This document shows positions 1-8,678 of a stretch of 64,000 nt of DNA, piece after piece. Origin of the DNA: Kineococcus gynurae. Its GTDB lineage: Bacteria; Actinomycetota; Actinomycetes; Actinomycetales; Kineococcaceae. The notes under the pieces were generated by a model. That model saw nothing but the letters and a program-made list of their open reading frames with translations, was not told the origin of the DNA and ran no database searches. Within the stretch, counting starts at the first letter, position 1, and every line of letters begins with the position of its first letter. Location: NCBI RefSeq assembly GCF_050871315.1, contig NZ_JBJLRE010000020.1, one strand, 5' to 3'. The position numbers and the translations under genes were made by a program.

Positions 1-571
<571 letters not shown>

Positions 572-575
<4 letters not shown>

Positions 576-1789
576 CAGTCCTTCACCGAGCCGTCGCGGT
601 TGCGGGCGACGGGCAGGTACGCGGGCTCGTAGGCGAACGCGGCGGCCGCCTTCTCGTCGACCTCGACGCCCAGGCCGGGGGCGTCACCGGGGTGCATGTA
701 CCCGTCGCGGATGCTCCACCCCGGCCGGAACACCTCGTACGTCTCGGCCGGGTACCCCATGAACTCCTGCACGGCGAAGTTGTGGGTGGCCAGGCCGACG
801 TGCAGCGAACCCGCCAGGCTCACCGGGGACACGTCCGAGGGTCCGTGCGGCCCGGCCTTCACCTGGTAGACCTCGGCGTGGGCGAGGATCTTGCGGTAGT
901 GCGAGATCCCGCCGACGTGACCGACCGCGACCCTGAGGTAGTCGATGAGCCGTTCCGACACCAGGTCCAGGCTGTCGTAGACGGAGTTGAAGACCTCGCC
1001 GATGGCGAGCGGGACGTGGGTCTGCGCGCGGACCTGACGGAGCAGCTGCTGGTTCTCCGCGGGGAGGACGTCCTCCAGCCAGAACAGGTCCACCCCCTCC
1101 AGCGACTTGCCCAGGCGGATCGCCTCGGTGGGGGTGAGCCGGTGGTGGGCGTCGTGCAGGAGGTGGAGGTCGGGCCCTACGTGGTCCCGGACCGCTTGCA
1201 GGGCAACGGGTGCGTGGCGCAGGTAGGCCGAGGTCTCCCAGACCTCGACCTTCGGGCCGACCCCGCGTCCGGCCGGTTCGTAGGCCGCGCCGGAACGACT
1301 GACGCCGTAGACGGTGTCGAGCCCCGGGACCCCGAACTGGGCGCGGACCGCGAGGAAACCCTGCTCCCGCTTGGCGTCGACGGCCTCGAGCAGTTCGGGT
1401 ACGTCCCACCCGGTGGCGTGGGTGTAGATCATCACGCCGTCCCGGACGGGTCCGCCCAGCAACTGGTGGACGGGCACCCCGAGGGCCTTGCCGTTGATGT
1501 CCCACAGCGCGAGGTCGACGGCGCCGATCGCGGCCATGGTCACCGGCCCGCGGCGCCAGTAGGCGCCTCGGTAGAGGTACTGCCAGGTGTCCTCGATGCG
1601 GTCGGCGTCGCGACCCACGAGCAGCGCGCACAGGTGGTCGCGCAGGTAGCTCGCCACGGCCAGCTCCCGGCCGTTCAGGGTGGCGTCACCCCAGCCCACG
1701 AGACCGTCGGAGGTGGTGACCTTCAGGGTGACGAAGTTCCGGCCGGGACTGGTGACGATGACGTCGGCGGCGACGATCGTGCGGGGCAT
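572..1789 (-). CDS. manD: D-mannonate dehydratase, enolase superfamily (ManD/RspA type)
   Basis: 405 residues, the usual ManD length. It should dehydrate D-mannonate to 2-keto-3-deoxy-D-gluconate in the cytoplasm. Visible features are the N-terminal capping region (MPRTIVAADVIVTSPGRNFV), the LWDINGKALGVPVHQLLGG segment, a DxH metal/catalytic motif (HDAHHRL, near residues 211-213), metal-ligand glutamates in WLEDV (about 238) and IGEVFN (about 264), and the later histidine in AGPHGPSD. The frame is open further upstream, but ATG at 1789 has a GAGGA ribosome site and fits the family start. It lies between the LacI gene and the UxuB-like gene. Some ManD-family proteins prefer gluconate or have little activity, so substrate is inferred from context. 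Confidence 0.9.
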
Positions 1790-1865
1790 GGTGGGTTCCT
1801 CACGGGAGGGTACGGGCGGGCCCGGGTTCTCGAGCGGTGGGCCCGTGACGGGCGGACGGACGGGT

Positions 1866-2840
1866 TCAGCGGGGGGCGGGGCCGGTGGAGCCCCGGACGA
1901 CGAGCTGGCTGTCGAGGTGGAGCGTGGACGGAGCCGAGGGACGGCCGGAGAGCCGGTCGAGGAGCAGGTCGACGGCCGACCCGCCGCTGCGGGTGACCGC
2001 GACCTGGACGGAGGTGAGGCCGGGTTGCACGGCCGCGGAGAGGTCGAGGTCGTCCATCCCGACGACGCTGAGGTCGTCGGGGCAGCGGACGCCGAGCGCA
2101 CGGGCCCCCGACATGACGCCCACGGCCATGAGGTCGTTGTAGGCGATGACCGCGGTGGCGCCGGTGGCGACGACCGAGGCCGCCGCGGCGAGTCCGCCGG
2201 TGACGGTGGGGGCCTGCCGGCCGGTCACCGTCAGCTCCAGACCGGCGCCGGCGCACAGGTCGGCCAGCACCTCCTGGCGCCGGCGGGAGGCCCAGGCGGC
2301 CTGCGGCCCCGGGACGTAGGCCACGTGCCGGTGGCCCAGGGCCCGCAGCTGGTCCACGGCCTGTCGCAGACCGTCGCGGACGTCGGTGAGGACCGTCGGC
2401 GTACCCGGCACCAGGCCGTTGATGACGACGAGCGGGGTGTCGCCGACCGCGTCGAGGACGTCCTCGGCGGGCAGCCGCGGCGAGCAGAGCAGGAGCCCGT
2501 CGACGTCGGGGGCGAGGTCGCGCAGCGCGGTCCGCTCCGACGTCGGGTCCTCGTGGGTGCTGGCCAGCAGCAGGCGTCGTCCGGCGGGCAGGGCCCGGTC
2601 GTGCACGGCCCGGACCAGGTCGGCGAACACCGCGCTGCCGATGTCGGGGACCACCACACCGAGAGGACGGGTGCTCGTCGGGGAGGTGCTGGGAACGGTC
2701 GGGTAGCCGAGGTCCCGGGCGATCGCGCGGACCTTGTCCCGGGTCCCGGCCGACAGTCGTTCCGGCTCCTTGAAGGCGCGCGACGCGGTGGCCAGGGAGA
2801 CACCGGCGGCGGCTGCCACCTCGGTGAGGGTCACGGCCAC
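1866..2840 (-). CDS. LacI-family transcriptional regulator
   Basis: 324 residues. The N-terminal LacI helix-turn-helix and hinge are clear (TLTEVAAAAGVSLATASRAF, then RDKVRAIARDLGYP), followed by a periplasmic-binding-protein-like sugar domain (PLGVVVPDIGSAVFADLVRAV; VIAYNDLMAVGVM; DLSVVGMDDL) to the end. GTG at 2840 is preferred because AGGAGG lies 7 nt upstream; the open frame extends to 2900 through the operator and is unlikely to be translated there. It is the first gene of the operon with manD and the UxuB-like gene, so it probably represses hexuronate genes and itself. The effector is unknown; mannonate or a related uronate is a reasonable guess. Confidence 0.92.
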   Translation of the reverse strand: MAVTLTEVAAAAGVSLATASRAFKEPERLSAGTRDKVRAIARDLGYPTVPSTSPTSTRPLGVVVPDIGSAVFADLVRAVHDRALPAGRRLLLASTHEDPTSERTALRDLAPDVDGLLLCSPRLPAEDVLDAVGDTPLVVINGLVPGTPTVLTDVRDGLRQAVDQLRALGHRHVAYVPGPQAAWASRRRQEVLADLCAGAGLELTVTGRQAPTVTGGLAAAASVVATGATAVIAYNDLMAVGVMSGARALGVRCPDDLSVVGMDDLDLSAAVQPGLTSVQVAVTRSGGSAVDLLLDRLSGRPSAPSTLHLDSQLVVRGSTGPAPR

Positions 2841-2880
2841 GGGGTCACCTCCTGGTCTCGTCCTCGAGCGTGTGGAGACG

Positions 2881-2910
2881 ATGATGCAAGTCTTGTACAA
2901 GACTTGTCAA
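2881..2910 (-). promoter_or_regulatory. Promoter of the lacI-manD operon with a 20-bp palindromic operator
   Basis: On the minus strand TTGACA (2905-2910) and CATCAT (2881-2886) are separated by 18 bp. The perfect palindrome CAAGTCTTGTACAAGACTTG (2887-2906) fills the spacer and clips the -35. A LacI-type repressor bound there would exclude RNA polymerase. The predicted start lies about 33 nt before the GTG. Confidence 0.75.
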
Positions 2911-2933
2911 CACCTTGCACGGCCTCTCCGACG

Positions 2934-3890
2934 TCAGCCCAGGACGCGGACCGGCGCCCCGGCCAGCCAGGCCTCCACGTCGGCGACCGCGTCGCTGAAG
3001 AACCGCTCGTAGGTCTCACCGGTCACGTAACCCAGGTGGGGGCTGAGCAGGGTGTTCGGGGTCGCGCGCAGGGGGGAGTCGGCGGGCAGGGGTTCGACGT
3101 CGAAGACGTCCAGCGCCGCACCCCCGAGCCGGCCCTCGTGCAGGGCCGCGACCAGAGCCGCCTCGTCGACGATCGGGCCGCGTGAGGTGTTGACCAGGTA
3201 GGCACCCGGCCTCATCAGCGCGAGTTCGGCGGCCCCGATCAGCCCGCGCGTCCGATCCGAGAGCCGCTGGTGGATCGTCACGACGTCAATGCGCCGCAGC
3301 AGCTCCTCCTTGCCGACCGGTTCGCAGCCGAGCCCGCGCGCCTCGTCGGCGTCGAGGTTGGCCGACCAGGCCAGCACCGTCATGTCGAACGCCTGCGCGA
3401 CCCGGGCCACCCGGCGGCCGAGCCGGCCGAGGCCGATCACGCCGAGGGTCCGCCCGGCCAGGTCGGTGCCGACCCCGAGCTGCCACCCACCCGCGCGCAC
3501 GTTCGCCTCCTCGGCGGCGAGGCCCCGGGCCAGGCCGAGGATGAGTCCCCAGGTCAGCTCGGCGGTGGGGTGCTGGGTGATGCCCGTCCCCGACACGATC
3601 ACCCCGTGCGCGCGGGCCGCGTCCAGGTCGACGGCTGCGTTCACGGGGCCGGTGCTGACCAGCAACCGCAGATCGGGCAGGCGGGCGAACAGAGCGGCGT
3701 CGAAGCGGGTCCGCTCCCGCATGGCCAGCACCACGGCCGCACCCTGCAGCCGGGCCACGAGCTCCTCGCCCTCGAGGTGGCGGCGCTCGACGTCCAGGTC
3801 GACGGTCCCCGCGACGCGGTCCCAGGGACCGTAGCGACGGGCGGCGTCCTGGTAGTCGTCGAGGACGAGGAGACGAACGCGGTCGGCCAT
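2934..3890 (-). CDS. D-2-hydroxyacid dehydrogenase family protein (NAD-dependent)
   Basis: 318 residues, matching the 2-hydroxyacid dehydrogenase family. The NAD-binding motif GVIGLGRLGRRVA lies near residue 152. The catalytic Arg is in NTSRGP (about 236), the Glu in FDVEPL (about 266) and the His in SPHLGYV (about 286). It would reduce a 2-oxoacid or oxidise a D-2-hydroxyacid in the cytoplasm; the exact substrate is not readable. Its ATG lies 10 bp after the stop of the APC permease gene, so it probably belongs to that transcription unit rather than to the lacI operon, whose promoter lies just beyond its stop. Confidence 0.88.
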   Translation of the reverse strand: MADRVRLLVLDDYQDAARRYGPWDRVAGTVDLDVERRHLEGEELVARLQGAAVVLAMRERTRFDAALFARLPDLRLLVSTGPVNAAVDLDAARAHGVIVSGTGITQHPTAELTWGLILGLARGLAAEEANVRAGGWQLGVGTDLAGRTLGVIGLGRLGRRVARVAQAFDMTVLAWSANLDADEARGLGCEPVGKEELLRRIDVVTIHQRLSDRTRGLIGAAELALMRPGAYLVNTSRGPIVDEAALVAALHEGRLGGAALDVFDVEPLPADSPLRATPNTLLSPHLGYVTGETYERFFSDAVADVEAWLAGAPVRVLG

Positions 3891-3900
3891 GCCCGCGAAG

Positions 3901-5253
3901 CTACTCCTCGCGCAGGTCCAGGGTCGGGGCCGGGCGGCGGAACCCGCGGGTGAGGAGGACGAGGTAGACGAGGCCCACGGCCACCCAGATCAACCCGACC
4001 GTGAACGTCGTGCGGGACAGCGACGTCCACAACCAGAGGGTCAGGATGAGGCCCACGGCCGGGATCAGCCCGTAACGGACCAGGTCCGCGGGACTCCGGT
4101 GATTCTCGTCGACCACGTAGACCTTGACCACCGAGGCGTTGACGACGCTGAACGCGACCAGGGCCCCGAAGCTGACCACGGCGGCGGCCAGCGTCAGGTC
4201 GACGAACAGTGCGCTGCACGAGATCAGGCCGACCAGCAGGGTGGCCAGCACCGGGGTGCCGAAACGTCGCGACAACCGCCCGAAGAAGGCCCGGGGGAGC
4301 GTGCCGTCGCGGCCCATGGCGAACAGGATGCGGGACACCCCGGCCTGCGAGGCCATGGCCGAGGCGAAGCACCCGGCGACGTAGGCCGCGGTGAAGAACG
4401 TGGTGAGGAAGTCGCCCCCGACCCGGGCCATGACGTCGAGCGAGGCGGAGTCGACGTTGCTGAAGGTCTGCCACTCGGGGAAGACCAGCGCCGACACCCA
4501 GGACAGCAGGATGTACAGGATCCCGCCGGTCAGGGTGGCGATGATGATGGCCCGCGGGATGGTCCGGCGCGGGTCGCGGGTCTCTTCCGAGAGCGTGGAG
4601 ATGGCGTCGAACCCGAGGAAGGACAGCGCCAGGACGGCGGCGCCGCCGAACAGCAGACCCGGCTCGGCGCCGGTGAAGAACGGTTCGGTGAGCGAGGGGA
4701 CCTCGTTGCCCGACAGGTGCCGCACCGAGAGCAGGACGAAGACCGCGATGAAGACGAACTGGATCCCGACGAGGGCCACGTTGACCCCGGCCAGGAGTTT
4801 CACCCCCAGGACGTTGAGGAGGGTGACCAGCACGATCGAGCCGACGACCCACACCGGGGCGGGGATCCCGGTCGCGTCGGCCATGTAGATCCCGATGACC
4901 AGGTAGTTGACCATCGGCAGGAACAGGTAGTCGAGCAGCAGCGACCAGCCGACCATGAAGCCGGTGTGGCCCCCGAACCCGCGCTGCGCGTAGGAGTAGG
5001 CCGACCCGGCGACGGGGTGGATCGCCACCATGCGCCCGTAGCTGTAGGCGGTGAAGAGCATCGCGGCCAGCGTGATGACGTAGGCCCCGGGCAGGTGGCC
5101 CTGGGTCGAGTCCGTCACGATCCCGTAGGTGGTGAACACCGTCAGCGGGACCATGTAGGCGAGCCCGAAGAACACCAGGGCCGGTAGGCCCAGCACCCGT
5201 TGCAGGTGCGGTCGGGAACCGGTCGCGGTCTCGTTGGTCACCGGCTGCGCCAT
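3901..5253 (-). CDS. APC-superfamily amino acid / polyamine permease
   Basis: 450 residues with about 12 hydrophobic segments, an integral cytoplasmic-membrane transporter. The first segments carry the APC signature region (VLGLPALVFFGLAYMVPLTV) and GSAYSYAQRGFGGHTGFMVGW, similar to putrescine and amino-acid importers of the APC family. A short cytosolic tail ends in LDLREE. Its position after an agmatinase gene makes a polyamine, guanidino compound or amino acid the likely cargo. The ATG at 5253 has GGAGGG 6 nt upstream, but that site lies in the stem of a 10-bp hairpin (5260-5285), which could control translation. Confidence 0.85.
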   Translation of the reverse strand: MAQPVTNETATGSRPHLQRVLGLPALVFFGLAYMVPLTVFTTYGIVTDSTQGHLPGAYVITLAAMLFTAYSYGRMVAIHPVAGSAYSYAQRGFGGHTGFMVGWSLLLDYLFLPMVNYLVIGIYMADATGIPAPVWVVGSIVLVTLLNVLGVKLLAGVNVALVGIQFVFIAVFVLLSVRHLSGNEVPSLTEPFFTGAEPGLLFGGAAVLALSFLGFDAISTLSEETRDPRRTIPRAIIIATLTGGILYILLSWVSALVFPEWQTFSNVDSASLDVMARVGGDFLTTFFTAAYVAGCFASAMASQAGVSRILFAMGRDGTLPRAFFGRLSRRFGTPVLATLLVGLISCSALFVDLTLAAAVVSFGALVAFSVVNASVVKVYVVDENHRSPADLVRYGLIPAVGLILTLWLWTSLSRTTFTVGLIWVAVGLVYLVLLTRGFRRPAPTLDLREE

Positions 5254-5259
5254 CAGCTG

Positions 5260-5285
5260 CCCTCCGTCGGTCGGGCGACGGAGGG
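5260..5285 (-). promoter_or_regulatory. Hairpin that encloses the permease ribosome-binding site
   Basis: CCCTCCGTCG pairs perfectly with CGACGGAGGG over a 6-nt loop. On the transcript of the permease gene the 3' arm contains the GGAGGG ribosome-binding site, 6 nt before the ATG. The fold would therefore hide it. No ligand or factor is suggested by the sequence. Confidence 0.5.
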
Positions 5286-5288
5286 GGC

Positions 5289-5325
5289 CCGCCGCGGAAC
5301 CGAATCATGCACGGTTCCGCGGCGG
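5289..5325 (-). terminator. Hairpin downstream of the agmatinase gene
   Basis: CCGCCGCGGAACCG and CGGTTCCGCGGCGG form a 14-bp stem around a 9-nt loop, 9 nt after the agmatinase stop. There is no T run, as is common for GC-rich actinobacterial terminators. It may partly separate symporter-agmatinase from the permease. Confidence 0.6.
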
Positions 5326-5333
5326 GGCGGAAG

Positions 5334-6320
5334 CTAAACGACGGAATTCGTCCGGTTCAGCGCGAGGACGGAGAGGATCTCGTAGGCGACGTGCGCCGCC
5401 GCCACGCCGGTGATCTCGGCGTGGTCGTAGGCCGGGGCCACCTCCACGATGTCGGCCCCGACGACGTTCAGGCCCAGCAGCCCCCGCAGCGTGTGCAGCA
5501 GTTCGCGGCTGGTCAGTCCGCCGGCCTCCGGGGTGCCGGTACCGGGGGCGGCGGCCGGGTCGAGGACGTCGATGTCGACCGAGACGTAGACCGGGGCACC
5601 CTCCAGGCGCCGCCGCATCCGCTCGACCGCCCGGGCGACCCCGTCGGTCTCGTAGTCGTCGGCGCGCACGATCTGGAAACCGAGCACGCCGTCGTCCTCG
5701 AGGTCCTGCTGGGAGTAGAGCGGGCCGCGGGTGCCCATGTGCAGGCTGCGCTCGAGGTCGATCAGCCCCTCCTCGCTGGCCCGGCGGAACGGGGTCCCGT
5801 GGGTCCAGGGCGCCCCGAAGTAGGAGTCCCAGGTGTCGAGGTGGGCGTCGAAGTGCAGGACCGCGATCTTGCCGTGCTGCTTGGCCAGGGCCCGCAGCGC
5901 GGGCAGGGCCAGCGTGTGGTCCCCGCCCAGGCAGAGCAGGCTCGAGCCGTCCTCCGACAGCGTGGTCAGGTCGGCCTCGACGCCTTCCAGGGCGGCCTTG
6001 ATGTCGAAGGGGTTGATCCCGAGGTCACCCGCGTCGGCCACCTGCTGGGTCGTGAACGGGTGGGCGGCGTTGGCCGGGTTGAACGGGCGCAGCAGTTTCG
6101 AGGAGTTCCGGATGTGCCCCGGTCCGAAGCGCGCGCCAGGGCGGTAGCTGACCCCGGAGTCGAAGGGGAGTCCCACGACGGTGACGTCGGCCCGGGAGAC
6201 CTCGTCCAGGCGGGGGAGGCGCGCGAAGGTGGGCAGCCCGCCGTAGCGGGGGACCTGGGCCGCGTCGACCGGGCCGAGGAACTCGCCCGCGTTCACACGG
6301 GCGGGAGGACGGAGGGGCAT
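5334..6320 (-). CDS. speB: Agmatinase-family ureohydrolase
   Basis: 328 residues. Ureohydrolases cleave a guanidino group to urea and an amine using two Mn ions. All metal motifs are present: GGDHTL near residue 133, HFDAHLDTW near 157 and SVDIDVLDPA near 250. The N-terminal region (GPGHIRNSSKLLRPFNPA) resembles agmatinase and guanidinobutyrase or guanidinopropionase enzymes, so agmatine is only the default substrate. The ATG at 6320 shares one base with the symporter stop (TGATG) and has AAGGAG upstream, so the two genes are coupled. Urea released here would feed the urease operon 2.4 kb away. Confidence 0.88.
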   Translation of the reverse strand: MPLRPPARVNAGEFLGPVDAAQVPRYGGLPTFARLPRLDEVSRADVTVVGLPFDSGVSYRPGARFGPGHIRNSSKLLRPFNPANAAHPFTTQQVADAGDLGINPFDIKAALEGVEADLTTLSEDGSSLLCLGGDHTLALPALRALAKQHGKIAVLHFDAHLDTWDSYFGAPWTHGTPFRRASEEGLIDLERSLHMGTRGPLYSQQDLEDDGVLGFQIVRADDYETDGVARAVERMRRRLEGAPVYVSVDIDVLDPAAAPGTGTPEAGGLTSRELLHTLRGLLGLNVVGADIVEVAPAYDHAEITGVAAAHVAYEILSVLALNRTNSVV

Positions 6321-7876
6321 CAGGACTCCTTGCTGGGGCGCGCGGCGGGGGCCGGGCGGTCGGCGTCGGTGAGGTCGACGGTGCGGTCGGTTCTGCGGTC
6401 GGTGCTGCGATCGGTGGTGAGGTCCACGGTGGAGTGCCCGGCGGAGCGGGCGGTCCACTCCCGGAGCACGGCGGCGGGAGTGGGCGGGGTGAGCAGGCTG
6501 ACGGCCACGTAGCTGACGGCGGAGACGAGCAGCCCGACGTAGACCGGTTCGTTGGCCAGGACGTCGGTGAGCGCCATGGTGACCAGGGTGGCCACGGTCC
6601 CCAGCGCCATGCTGACCAGCGCGCCCGCCCGGGTCCCGCGCCTCCAGACCAGGCCGCCGACGATGGCCACGAGGAGGCCGCCGACGAGGATGTCGTAGGC
6701 CACGGTCAGCGCCGCGACCACGTCGTCGAGCAGGCTGGCCAGCACGATCATGACCAGACCGAACCCGAGGATGTACAGGCGGCTGCCCCGCACGTCGTGG
6801 GCGTCGGCCGAGTCCTCGGCGTCGGGCTTCGCCCCGCCCCGGTGGCGCCAGGCGGCGACGAGGTCCTGCTGCACGACGGTGGAGGTCGCGATGAGCGCGC
6901 CCGACGAGGTGGACATGACCGCCGCCAGCGCCGCGGCGATGACCAGCCCGGCCAGCCCGACCGGGAGTTCGTTCTCCACCACGGTCGCGAAGGCGTCGTC
7001 GGAGTTGGCCAGGTTCGGGGCGAGGACGGCGGCGCACATTCCGACGAGGGCCCCGGCCACGGCGTAGGCGAGGCAGTAGACCCCGGCCACGGTCCCGGCG
7101 GCCCGGGCGACCGCGTCGCTGCGGGCGGTGAAGACGCGCTGCCAGATGTCCTGACCGATGACGAGGCCGAAGAAGTAGATGACGAAGTAGGTGACGATCG
7201 TGTCGCCACCGATGGCGAAGGGCTGGAAGAAGCTGTCCGGCAACGACTCCCGCAACCCGGAGATCCCACCGACCCGCCAGAGCACGACCGGCAGGAGGAC
7301 GGCGAAGATCCCGACGGTCTTGACCAGGAACTGCACGAAGTCGGTCAGGGTGATCGACCACATCCCGCCGAGGCAGGAGTAGAGGACGACGACCCCGCCG
7401 CCGAGCAGGATGGCCGGGACCTTGCCGATGTCGAAGAGGACGGAGAGGATCGTCGCGTAGGCGATGGTCGAGGTGACGGCCAGCATGAGCGTGTACATGG
7501 CCATGACGACCGAGGAGACCAGCCGGGAACCGTTGCCGTAGCGCAGGTCCAGCATCTGCCCGACGGTGAAGACCTTGAGCCGGTTGATCCGGGCGGAGAA
7601 CGCCAGCGACAGCAGGAGGATGCCGCAGCCGATCGCGAAGACCAGCCACATCCCCGAGATGCCGTAGGTGTAGCCGAGGCCGATGCCGCCGATCGTCGAG
7701 GCGCCCCCGAGGACGACCGCGGCCATGGTCCCGGAGTACAGGAGGGGGCCGAGGCGACGCCCGGCGACCAGGAAGTCGGTCTGGGTGCGGGCGCGGCGCT
7801 TGGCGTACCAGCCGATCCCGACCATGGAGAGGATGTAGAGCAGGACGATCGCGGTGTTGACGACGTGCGCGGTCAT
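6320..7876 (-). CDS. Sodium:solute symporter (SSS family)
   Basis: 518 residues with about 13 membrane segments. SSS-family features include the LVAGRRLGPLLYSGTMAA region, GGASTIGGIGLGYTYGISGMW and later VGLAGLVIAAALAAVMSTSSGALIA. It should import an organic solute with sodium. The cytosolic C-terminal tail is low-complexity, with repeated Thr-Asp-Arg units (about residues 480-508). ATG at 7876 is chosen over an in-frame GTG at 7921 because GAGGAG lies 8 nt upstream and the 7921 start would lie in the promoter. It leads the symporter-agmatinase operon, so its cargo is probably the ureohydrolase substrate. Confidence 0.87.
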   Translation of the reverse strand: MTAHVVNTAIVLLYILSMVGIGWYAKRRARTQTDFLVAGRRLGPLLYSGTMAAVVLGGASTIGGIGLGYTYGISGMWLVFAIGCGILLLSLAFSARINRLKVFTVGQMLDLRYGNGSRLVSSVVMAMYTLMLAVTSTIAYATILSVLFDIGKVPAILLGGGVVVLYSCLGGMWSITLTDFVQFLVKTVGIFAVLLPVVLWRVGGISGLRESLPDSFFQPFAIGGDTIVTYFVIYFFGLVIGQDIWQRVFTARSDAVARAAGTVAGVYCLAYAVAGALVGMCAAVLAPNLANSDDAFATVVENELPVGLAGLVIAAALAAVMSTSSGALIATSTVVQQDLVAAWRHRGGAKPDAEDSADAHDVRGSRLYILGFGLVMIVLASLLDDVVAALTVAYDILVGGLLVAIVGGLVWRRGTRAGALVSMALGTVATLVTMALTDVLANEPVYVGLLVSAVSYVAVSLLTPPTPAAVLREWTARSAGHSTVDLTTDRSTDRRTDRTVDLTDADRPAPAARPSKES

Positions 7877-7912
7877 GCGGGCACTCCTCGGCTCGGGCGT
7901 CGTTGCCACCCC

Positions 7913-7947
7913 ATCTTTCACCCAAGGTTTCCCCTAGGTCAACACCT
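7913..7947 (-). promoter_or_regulatory. Symporter-agmatinase promoter and candidate operator
   Basis: On the minus strand TTGACC (7937-7942) and AAAGAT (7913-7918) are 18 bp apart. A short inverted repeat, AGGTcaacACCT (7936-7947), overlaps the -35. The divergent XRE-cupin gene starts at 8006, so this is a plausible binding site for its product. Confidence 0.5.
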
Positions 7948-8005
7948 GTTTCATGTCGCTTCCGACCAGGCAACAGACGTTTCCGGTCCTGCTAGCCTCC
8001 GCGGG

Positions 8006-8572
8006 ATGAGCGCCGACGCACCCATCGGAGCCCGGCTGCGCGCCGTGCGGCAGGCCCGCCGGATGACCGTGGAGGACGTCGCCGCCGCGAGCGGGGTCAC
8101 CAAGGGGTTCCTGTCCCGCCTCGAACGCGACCGGACCGGCGCCTCGGTCGCCGCCCTCATCCGCATCTGCGAGACGTTGGACATCGGGGTGAGCAGCCTC
8201 TTCGAACCCGCCCCGGCGGGGGAGGTCGTCCGCGCCGGCAACCACCCCCGGGTGAACTTCGGCGGCACCGACATGACGGAGTACCTGCTCACCCCCCGTG
8301 GGGAGCAACGCATCTCGGCCCTGCTGTCCGAGATCGCCCCGGGCGGCGGGGCCGGCCTGGAGCTCTACGAACTGCCCGGTGACGTCGAGTTCGCCTACGT
8401 CCTCGAGGGCACCCTCGACCTGCACTTCGAGAACGAGCCCTCGGTCGAGCTCGCCACCGGCGACGCGTTCACCTTCTCCCCGACGCGTCCGCACACCTTC
8501 GTGGCCGGGACCGGTGGCTGCCGCGTCCTCTGGGTCATCAGCCCCGGAACCCTCGACGTCACCCGCGGCTGA
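8006..8572 (+). CDS. XRE-family regulator with C-terminal cupin domain
   Basis: 188 residues: a helix-turn-helix at about 8-62 (GARLRAVRQARRMTVEDVAA, then GVTKGFLSRLERDRTGASVA) followed by a small cupin barrel (about 100-185, with YELPGDVEFAYVLEGTLDL and SPTRPHTFVAG). The HTH-cupin architecture is that of PuuR and similar regulators that sense polyamines or amino acids. It is divergent from the symporter-agmatinase operon and is its likely local regulator. The ATG follows TAGCCT by 7 nt with no ribosome site, as in leaderless transcripts. Confidence 0.88.
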   Translation: MSADAPIGARLRAVRQARRMTVEDVAAASGVTKGFLSRLERDRTGASVAALIRICETLDIGVSSLFEPAPAGEVVRAGNHPRVNFGGTDMTEYLLTPRGEQRISALLSEIAPGGGAGLELYELPGDVEFAYVLEGTLDLHFENEPSVELATGDAFTFSPTRPHTFVAGTGGCRVLWVISPGTLDVTRG

Positions 8573-8622
8573 CCCCCTCCGCCCGGTCTCCTGCTCCACC
8601 CCCCCGCCTCCCGCCCCCATCC

Positions 8623-8678
8623 TCCCGTGATCAAGGAATCCGGGCGCCTCGGGACGCGCGAATTCCTTGATCACGGGA
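8623..8678. repeat. Dispersed palindromic repeat, copy 1 (core CCGTGATCAAGGAAT)
   Basis: TCCCGTGATCAAGGAAT (8623-8639) is matched exactly by its reverse complement at 8662-8678, with a 22-nt GC-rich loop. A second copy with the same core lies at 58483-58524. It sits between convergent genes and could act as a bidirectional terminator. The ureD stop codon (8671-8673) is the TGA inside the right arm. Confidence 0.85.

Noticed and set aside
5254..5333. Named riboswitch class in the permease leader
   Set aside because: The 80-nt spacer is too short and lacks any conserved aptamer sequence that I recognise; only hairpins can be supported.
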